From positions 43,494 to 107,493 of the forward strand of contig CABXZZ010000001.1 in NCBI GenBank assembly GCA_902516825.1: 64,000 nt of DNA, in the 5' to 3' direction. Positions 58,060 to 64,000 of the stretch are shown here, piece by piece. Made by a program: the position numbers and the translations under genes. Position 1 is the stretch's first letter. Each line of letters begins with the position of its first letter. The notes under the pieces were generated by a model that saw nothing but the letters and a program-made list of their open reading frames with translations, searched no databases and was not told the DNA's origin. This DNA is from an uncultured SAR116 cluster alpha proteobacterium. GTDB lineage: Bacteria; Pseudomonadota; Alphaproteobacteria; Puniceispirillales; Puniceispirillaceae.

Positions 58060-58533
58060 TTATACTTGCAAGACAACAAATTTATCGGCTGACCAAACAC
58101 CCATTTCGCCTTTTTTATTTCGTGTAACCATATCCATAAGTTGATAATATACAGGGCGACTTATTTTAGCAGTTAGACCATCATTTAGGCGTAAATAAGG
58201 CTTTTGTCTTTGTCTCTTATCTTTCTTAAAAAAAATTGGGTGGTCTGGGCCTGCAATAAAGTTTCTTTCCATATTATCAACCAGCTCTAATTTTGGTTTT
58301 TCTTTTTCCACATCATTTATTAAATTCAGGCTAACTATTATAAACGGAGCGTCTTCGACAGTTATCTCTCCTTTCTCGACGGGAGTTTTAAGCCAATATT
58401 TACCTTTTTCGTCTCTGGATAATACAGATGCAAATAATTTTATGATTGCTTGACGCTTTATCTCACTGCCTTGATGAAACCATCGACCATCAGACGCAAT
58501 GCGTATATCAAATTCTTCAAGTTTCTGTGGCAT
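58060..58533 (-). CDS. DUF1285-family protein
   Basis: 157 residues. 'IRIASDGRWFHQGSEIKRQA' and 'EDAPFIIVSLN' plus 'GVWSADKFVVLQV' fit DUF1285 (PF06938). The fold is known but the function is not. It usually heads the same block as the CoA pyrophosphatase and CCA transferase, as here. Confidence 0.88.
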   Translation of the reverse strand: MPQKLEEFDIRIASDGRWFHQGSEIKRQAIIKLFASVLSRDEKGKYWLKTPVEKGEITVEDAPFIIVSLNLINDVEKEKPKLELVDNMERNFIAGPDHPIFFKKDKRQRQKPYLRLNDGLTAKISRPVYYQLMDMVTRNKKGEMGVWSADKFVVLQV

Positions 58534-59434
58534 GAAAATTTATTTCCACATCCCTTATCAAGATTATACCTCTTGATTGTTATTACTCACAAATCAATCT
58601 TTTACTAACAATTTTATGAAAAAATAGTTAAATTAAAAAAAGTAATAAAAACTTTTAAACTAAATGAACATAACCTAATTTATCCTCAAAGAAAGAACAC
58701 TTTTCAATTAAATTTTATAATGTAATAAGAAGGACCCAAATTCTTATTGAGAAGAGGTTTAACCTCTCATACCGTTATTCGAAAAAGCAGGTCAATTATT
58801 GCTTTACTGGGTTTAAGTCGTATTAGGTAAGCCTACGAAAAACATATTCATGTTACTCATAACCAGTTCAACGAAAAAGTTAAAATTGTCCCCATGCTGG
58901 CGGATATTTTTCGTATGGTAATTGCTTAGTTCACATTATTAAAAATAAAGGCAAGGAGGCAAAAGTTTTCTCAATATTATTCAAATTCGAAATGCTGCCT
59001 CGACCGATTGAAATCAAAAATATTAATTCTAAAATAATGTCAATTTTGAGTGTCATCAGTAATATTAGAAGATTGCAAATCTTGGACGAAATAGCAGTCG
59101 GGCGCGAAAATCAGTATCAGAATTGAAGTGTTTCGTTCTTGGGTAAAGTCATTCTGATTTATCTCAGCATTCAGGAAGATTTAGATGAGCTTATAATGTC
59201 AAACCTAGACGTGATAGCCAATTCCTATTTTATTTAGTTTAAAGTGTTGAAGTGCTCTAAATATTTAAGTTTTTAACAAAGATGTCTGCAAATCATTTCG
59301 GTATTGGAATAACGAACACTGACGATGGCTAATTGGTATGGTTTATTAATTTGAACTTTCATTTAGCGCTACTTTGAGGTAAATTAAAATGATATCCGCC
59401 GTGCCAGTTCGGATTACACCGTAAAGCTTATGCT
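58534..59434. other. 901-bp gap without a convincing gene, possible decayed sequence
   Basis: All six frames are cut by stops. Short open pieces remain, for example about 58,945-59,126 on the plus strand, but none is recognisable. One palindromic hairpin, AGAGGT-TTA-ACCTCT, lies at 58753-58767. I see no repeats, IS ends, tRNA or terminator. It may be a decayed gene or hold an unannotated RNA; it also contains the promoters of the genes on each side. Confidence 0.4.
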
Positions 59435-60349
59435 ATGTATATTTACTTCCCCATTGCTGAAATTTCTCTGAACCTTTTCATAGTGATCGGCTTGGGGGGC
59501 TTTATCGGGTTTTTGTCAGGTTTATTTGGTGTTGGCGGTGGTTTTTTAATGACGCCACTGCTTATTTTCCTCGGAATTCCTGCACCCGTGGCTGTTGCAA
59601 CAGAAGCGAACCAGATTGTTGCCTCTTCTGTATCTGGAGTTATTGCCCATTGGCGGCGAAAAAATGTTGATTTCAAGATGGGTTCTATCCTATTGCTTGG
59701 AGGAATCGTTGGCTCATCTCTTGGCGTCTTGCTATTCGCGGTGCTAGAAAAAATTGGACAGCTTGATTTGGTAATCAAGCTGTCCTACTTATTTTTTCTC
59801 GGAATAATAGGTATTTTGATGCTTTGGGAGAGTATTCGAACTTACATAAGATCAAGAAAACCAGAATTTTATAGACGAAAATTACATGATCATAACTGGC
59901 TTCATGGTCTACCTTTGAAAATGCGTTTTAGACGCTCTAAGCTTTACATTAGTGCCCTTGTTCCCTTCTCTATAGCGGCTTTTGTTGGTGTGTTATCTGC
60001 CATCATGGGTGTTGGTGGTGGCTTTATTATGGTTCCGGCAATGATTTACCTACTTGGCATGCCAACATCAGTCGTAGTCGGAACCTCGTTATTTCAGATA
60101 ATTTTTGTAACGGCTAACGTAACCCTACTTCAATCGGTGCAAACCCAGACTGTTGATTTCCTGTTAGCAGTAACTCTTTTATTTGGCGCTGTTATTGGGG
60201 CTCAAATTGGGACACGATTCGGAGGAATGTTGCGCGGCGAGCAATTGCGCGGAATGCTAGCTCTAATTGTATTATTTGTTTGTATAAAAATTGGTTATGA
60301 GCTTGTTGTACCGCCATTAGACTTATTTTCAACAGAGATTTTAAAATGA
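59435..60349 (+). CDS. TauE/SafE-family permease (putative sulfite/organosulfur exporter)
   Basis: 304 residues with about eight membrane segments in two halves, each with the family Gly-rich repeat: 'GLFGVGGGFLMTPLLIFLGI' and 'AIMGVGGGFIMVPAMIYLLG'. Members export sulfite, sulfoacetate or related anions. The ATG has only a weak binding site. It overlaps the next gene by 4 bp. Confidence 0.92.
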   Translation: MYIYFPIAEISLNLFIVIGLGGFIGFLSGLFGVGGGFLMTPLLIFLGIPAPVAVATEANQIVASSVSGVIAHWRRKNVDFKMGSILLLGGIVGSSLGVLLFAVLEKIGQLDLVIKLSYLFFLGIIGILMLWESIRTYIRSRKPEFYRRKLHDHNWLHGLPLKMRFRRSKLYISALVPFSIAAFVGVLSAIMGVGGGFIMVPAMIYLLGMPTSVVVGTSLFQIIFVTANVTLLQSVQTQTVDFLLAVTLLFGAVIGAQIGTRFGGMLRGEQLRGMLALIVLFVCIKIGYELVVPPLDLFSTEILK

Positions 60350-61146
60350 TCTTTGTTCGTTTCTCGTCAACTAATTTCATTATAAGCAGGATAGCGTATA
60401 TTTTTGTGTCAGCAATTTTTGTTAATCTGTTCTTTTGTTCAGCTAGTTATGCAAAATCAAATGCAATTGTAGCTGATTTATCACAATCAAACATTTCAAT
60501 AAACACAGACTTTAATGGCGCCTCATTATTACTGTTTGGATCAATATCAGGAGAACAAGGTGATGATATTATTGTTGTGATCAGCGGACCTTCATCAGAA
60601 GTAGTGACAAGGCAGAAATCTTATATGGGTGGCATTTGGGTAAATTCAAATTCTGTAAAATGGAAAAATGCGCCAAGCTATTATCAGATATTTACGACAA
60701 AGCCACTTTCTCAAATAGCATCTCGCGAAGTTTTGAAATCCTTAGCAATTGGTACAGAATTTTTAAATCTTCGATACGAATCTGCCGAAGACTTTGACAA
60801 TGATGACTATATCGAGTGGGCTGATGCGTTAGAACGTAATATGCATTCTGCTTCTCTTTGGAAAACCAATGAGACAACTGTTCAAGTAATGCGTGGCGCT
60901 CTTTTCAGAACACAAGTTTCTCTTCCTGCAAATATAACAACAGGTGATTACGAGGCGCGAATCATCCATTTTAGGCAGGGTAATTTTATAGCAGAGGAAA
61001 GAACTGCCATTGCCGTAAAAAAGGCAGGTTTTAGTGCTATAATTTATCATTTAGCGCACGACTATTCTATTTTCTATGGCATTTTTGCTGTTGTTTTTGC
61101 TGTTTTTGCTGGCTGGCTAGCTGCTGCAGTTTTTCCAAAACCTTAA
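60346..61146 (+). CDS. TIGR02186-family membrane protein
   Basis: 266 residues. A long N-terminal signal (cleavage near residue 37), a beta-rich periplasmic domain and a C-terminal membrane anchor (about 242-262). It matches the TIGR02186 family, typically next to TauE/SafE exporters in alphaproteobacteria: 'GASLLLFGSISGEQGDDIIV', 'VTRQKSYMGGIWVNSNSV'. Coupled to the permease by a 4-bp overlap, so it probably works with it. Confidence 0.85.
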   Translation: MIFVRFSSTNFIISRIAYIFVSAIFVNLFFCSASYAKSNAIVADLSQSNISINTDFNGASLLLFGSISGEQGDDIIVVISGPSSEVVTRQKSYMGGIWVNSNSVKWKNAPSYYQIFTTKPLSQIASREVLKSLAIGTEFLNLRYESAEDFDNDDYIEWADALERNMHSASLWKTNETTVQVMRGALFRTQVSLPANITTGDYEARIIHFRQGNFIAEERTAIAVKKAGFSAIIYHLAHDYSIFYGIFAVVFAVFAGWLAAAVFPKP

Positions 61147-61232
61147 TCTGATCTTGATACTAATTGTAACAACAAGTTGCCATCTTTAACAAAAATTCGA
61201 TAAACTATTCAAAGGTTAATAAAAGGTGTTCT

Positions 61233-61709
61233 ATGCAAGACGAAACGAAAAATCGGTTCTTTTTGGTAGTCGTAGATGAAACAGAAGAACTCCATCAAGC
61301 TCTTCATTTTGCGTGTGCACGAGCAAAATCTATAGATGCTAACATCGCGCTCGTTTACGTGATTACACCAAATGATTTTGGTCATTGGGCAGGAGTAAAT
61401 GCCCTGATGCGCAAAGAAGCACGTGAGCAGGCTGAGGAAATTATTAAAACACACTCTGATTATGCGAATAGATTTATAGGGAAAACGCCACTCGTTTTTA
61501 TTCGAGAGGGTGAAACTACAGACCAGATATTGCAGCTAATCGAAGAAGAAACCCAAATCTGTCAATTAGTGCTCGGTGCAGATACAAAGTCAGAATCTGC
61601 TGGGCCTATTGTGAACTATATTACAGGTCGCGGCGCAGCAAGATGCAAAGTTCCAGTTGTAATAGTTCCTGATAGCTTATCAGATAGCCAGATAGAAGAC
61701 CTATGCTAA
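61233..61709 (+). CDS. Universal stress protein UspA family
   Basis: 158 residues, one Usp domain. It has the Rossmann-like start 'FFLVVVDETEELHQALHFAC' and the ATP-loop region 'LVLGADTKSESAGPIVNYIT'. It may respond to stress together with the exporter pair upstream (87-bp gap). Confidence 0.88.
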   Translation: MQDETKNRFFLVVVDETEELHQALHFACARAKSIDANIALVYVITPNDFGHWAGVNALMRKEAREQAEEIIKTHSDYANRFIGKTPLVFIREGETTDQILQLIEEETQICQLVLGADTKSESAGPIVNYITGRGAARCKVPVVIVPDSLSDSQIEDLC

Positions 61710-61803
61710 AAACTAACTATTTTGAGATTCGATGCTTGACTAATCAATGGTAGCAACCCTATTTCAATTGATAACATTTAAATTTGTAAATGGGACCAAT
61801 TTA

Positions 61804-62316
61804 ATGCGCGCACTTTTTTTATTTTACATTCTTCTAACGGGTTTTATGATGACGCAAACACAAGCAGAGACAAATTCACAACTAATTCTGGAGACTAGCG
61901 CAGGACAGTTAAAAATTGACTTACTGCCTAAAATTGCACCAAATCATGTTGCGCGTATATCTGAGTTAGTTGAGTCTGGATTTTATAATGGGATAATATT
62001 TCATAGAGTCATTCCAGGGTTTATGGCGCAAACTGGAGATCCTGATGGGAACGGAACGGGAGGTTCCGGACAAAAGCTAGCTGCAGAATTTTCTGATTAT
62101 CCCTATCGTGAAGGTACAGTTGGAATGGCTAGAACGGCAAACCCCGATAGCGCAGACTCGCAGTTTTTTATCTGCTTTGATGGGTGTGGTCATCTGACTG
62201 GACAATACACCGTTTGGGGCCAGGTGGCAGAAGGTATGGATGTGGTCTACAACTTAGCAACGGGCCAGCCACCCAGTGAACCTGATGAGATTATTTCGGC
62301 CAAACTTGCAGACTGA
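61804..62316 (+). CDS. Periplasmic peptidyl-prolyl cis-trans isomerase (cyclophilin)
   Basis: 170 residues from the ATG at 61804, which begins a normal signal peptide (cleavage after 'TQAE' region). An upstream start at 61747 would place 19 residues before the signal. The cyclophilin core is complete: 'YNGIIFHRVIPGFMAQTGDP', 'GMARTANPDSADSQFFI'. It is a proline isomerase, PpiA-like, helping folding in the periplasm. Confidence 0.9.
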   Translation: MRALFLFYILLTGFMMTQTQAETNSQLILETSAGQLKIDLLPKIAPNHVARISELVESGFYNGIIFHRVIPGFMAQTGDPDGNGTGGSGQKLAAEFSDYPYREGTVGMARTANPDSADSQFFICFDGCGHLTGQYTVWGQVAEGMDVVYNLATGQPPSEPDEIISAKLAD

Positions 62317-62357
62317 CAACTGCAAGAAACAGCCAATTATTTATAACCAGTTATTTT

Positions 62358-63263
62358 TTAATATGACTTATTGCCTTTAAAAAACATGGGTGAGAACTGT
62401 ATTAACAGCCCTGTCCAAATCAACACGAACACAATGATATCTGAGACATTAAATGGCTCACCAAGTATAATGCTGATAATCAACTGGCTTGTTGGATTAA
62501 GGTAAAAAATCAATCCTGCAATAGCTAAAGGTAAGACCTTATTACCATTGTGAAATAGGTATAATGGTACAATAGTTAACAATCCGCAAAAAACAGCAAG
62601 CATCAGACCGATAAAATTTCCTCCCAAAAATAGTGTTGTTCCGTTTTGCGCTTGCCACTCAAAATAAATCACAGCAATAGGCGCGAGCATTATTGTCTCT
62701 ATCATTGTTCCAGTATCTGGTTTGACAGGCAATTGTTTGCGAATAATCGTGTAGAATGCAAATGTTGTAGCCATACTCATCGCAATCCATGGAAAATTTG
62801 AAAAAGTCAGGCCCTTTAGTAAAGTGGCTGTAAAAGCAAATAGTAACGCAACCTTGGTCGATTTTTCTAGGCGTTCGCCGAAAAAATAATATCCCATTGC
62901 AGCAGTAAGTAACGGAAAAATATAATAGCCGAGTGCAGACTGCATTAGCTGCCCATATTTAATAGCGAATATAAACAACAGCCAATTTGTTCCGATCAAA
63001 GCAGAACAAATTATAAATAAAGAGATATTTTTGAACGAGCTTAGTGCATGCCTTATTTCTGGCAGCCGATTTTGGATAATAAAAACAACAATAAATATAA
63101 AACAAGACCAGAATGCGCGCTGTGCAACTATTTCAATAAGCGGAAATTCATTTAATAGGCGATAATATAAAGGTGCCATTCCCCATAAAAGCGCTCCTGA
63201 GGTTGTACTTACATATCCATAGCTCATTTTATTCATATTTTTTGGGTTTCCAATAAAGCGCAC
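62358..63263 (-). CDS. rarD: EamA-type transporter, RarD-like
   Basis: 301 residues with about ten membrane segments. 'GALLWGMAPLYYRLL' and 'VAQRAFWSCFIFIVVF' match RarD at its start, 'GYYIFPLLTAAMGYYFFGER' in the middle and 'LYLFHNGNKVLPLAIAG' near the end. Substrate unknown. The GTG at 63263 is the longest start; ATG at 63236 or 63227 is also possible. Confidence 0.88.
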   Translation of the reverse strand: MRFIGNPKNMNKMSYGYVSTTSGALLWGMAPLYYRLLNEFPLIEIVAQRAFWSCFIFIVVFIIQNRLPEIRHALSSFKNISLFIICSALIGTNWLLFIFAIKYGQLMQSALGYYIFPLLTAAMGYYFFGERLEKSTKVALLFAFTATLLKGLTFSNFPWIAMSMATTFAFYTIIRKQLPVKPDTGTMIETIMLAPIAVIYFEWQAQNGTTLFLGGNFIGLMLAVFCGLLTIVPLYLFHNGNKVLPLAIAGLIFYLNPTSQLIISIILGEPFNVSDIIVFVLIWTGLLIQFSPMFFKGNKSY

Positions 63264-63426
63264 CTTCGCAGATGAGATTATATAAAAAAAGCCTAATTAA
63301 CTACAAAAAGGGCATCTGGGAATAAATAATGTAGCCCAAACATTGGTTCAAAATCAGGCTACTAAAATAATGTCTGTTAAATAAAGGAGGCTGTCATTAA
63401 CATTAAAAAAAATTAAAAGAGCTCGC

Positions 63427-64000
63427 TTAACTCACGTTTTCCAAAAGTTTTTCGAATAGCTGTTTTAAGGGAATCCGGTCATCTGCAATCATTTCTGGAG
63501 ATATATCCATATCTAGCTCAAGTATTCTTTTTCCTAATATAAAAGATTGTGGATCACTTATCGCTTCAACACACACAAGTTTATCTTGATACCAACTCCA
63601 TACCGAGAAGCTTCCCTCTTTCTTGCCTGAACGCACTTCGCTATGAATTAGTTGCGCTTCCCTCTTTTGTGGCAGAATTCCTGCTATCTGCAATTTCACA
63701 CTATGCTGATCAGACCAAAACCAAAACGCTTCTTGTTCTGGCAAGGCGGAGCCTGTAATTGAAGCTGCAGCCACTGTAGCGCTAAACTGCGCATGATATA
63801 CCGATTCTATCCTTGTTTTTGTTCTCTTCTCGGAGAAAGCAAGGTCGCCTATGACATAGATGTCATCTGATGCCAGGTAAGTTTCATCGACCTTAACACC
63901 GTCTACCACACAAAGCCCTAGGCCTTGAGGTAAATTTATATTAGGTTCAACACCAATTCCAAAAACTAGTACATCGCAATCTAAAAGCTTCCCAGAGTTC
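63427..64000 (-). CDS. FAD-dependent pyridine nucleotide-disulfide oxidoreductase, ferredoxin-reductase type (partial)
   Basis: The frame stays open from the stop at 63427 to the window edge (about 190 codons); its start is outside. The visible part holds the end of the FAD/NAD domain ('DVLVFGIGVEPNINLPQGLG', then 'SDDIYVIGD', the second FAD motif) and the reductase C-terminal domain ('QHSVKLQIAG', 'GSFSVWSWYQDKLVCVEAIS'). It resembles the ferredoxin reductases of oxygenase systems. The partner is unknown. Confidence 0.88.
   Translation of the reverse strand, partial: NSGKLLDCDVLVFGIGVEPNINLPQGLGLCVVDGVKVDETYLASDDIYVIGDLAFSEKRTKTRIESVYHAQFSATVAAASITGSALPEQEAFWFWSDQHSVKLQIAGILPQKREAQLIHSEVRSGKKEGSFSVWSWYQDKLVCVEAISDPQSFILGKRILELDMDISPEMIADDRIPLKQLFEKLLENVS

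Noticed and set aside
63331-63362. Inverted repeat GTAGCC / GGCTAC with a 20-nt loop downstream of the reductase gene
   Set aside because: Only 6 bp of stem, long loop and no T run in either direction; not good enough to call a terminator.
1-64000. CRISPR arrays, rRNA genes, prophage or insertion sequences
   Set aside because: No spaced direct repeats of the right length, no rRNA stretches, no transposase or phage gene and no flanking inverted repeats were seen.

Overview
The window is a stretch of an AT-rich (by eye about 40% GC) alphaproteobacterial chromosome, probably from a marine planktonic lineage of the SAR116 / Rhodospirillales type. This placement is inferred from gene order and protein families: the rpoD-dnaG-yqeY-carAB-greA block, the CCA transferase / DUF6111 / CoA-pyrophosphatase / DUF1285 block, a MarR-OmpR-kinase operon beside ilvE, and petABC. 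No rRNA, CRISPR array, intact insertion sequence or prophage is visible. Both edges cut genes: fliD on the left and a flavoprotein reductase on the right.

Region 1 (1-23,158) is a large flagellar locus. A leftward fliD (cut by the window edge, with three near-identical internal repeats) is followed by a ClC channel-like gene, an unknown gene, fliS and a fliT-like gene. Two sigma-54 activators face away from each other. A long rightward series follows: fliE-F-G-H-I-J, fliK-L-M-N, fliO-P-Q-R and flhB. I find five sigma-54 (-24/-12) sites, before fliD, fliS, the flbD-like activator, fliK and fliO, so late and export genes look RpoN-controlled. One activator has a Fis-type DNA-binding end but no receiver domain. 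The other has an N-terminal domain but no DNA-binding end. Four uncharacterised genes follow flhB, three of them overlapping start to stop, and form the least explained part of the locus.

Region 2 (23,201-35,620) is housekeeping: a CAU-anticodon tRNA, rpoD, dnaG, yqeY, carAB, greA, an Lrp regulator, an ELM1-family protein and a calcium/sodium antiporter. The carA ribosome binding site lies inside a predicted hairpin. Region 3 (35,621-42,294) opens with an AT-rich, gene-free stretch of about 440 bp holding four DnaA-box-like sites (one perfect), then uvrC, pgsA, ilvE and a petP/petR-like regulatory operon with a histidine kinase.

Region 4 (42,313-51,895) holds csaA, a TetR-like gene, proC, ybjN, ubiK, lgt, a MidA/NDUFAF7-type methyltransferase, pgeF, a possible 22-residue micropeptide, prs, rplY, pth and ychF. 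Region 5 (52,010-58,533) runs leftward: the cytochrome bc1 genes petA-petB-petC, hemF, the CCA-adding enzyme and three small conserved genes. Region 6 (58,534-64,000) begins with about 900 bp without a gene, then a TauE/SafE permease, a TIGR02186 protein, a universal stress protein, a periplasmic cyclophilin, a RarD-like transporter and the cut reductase gene.
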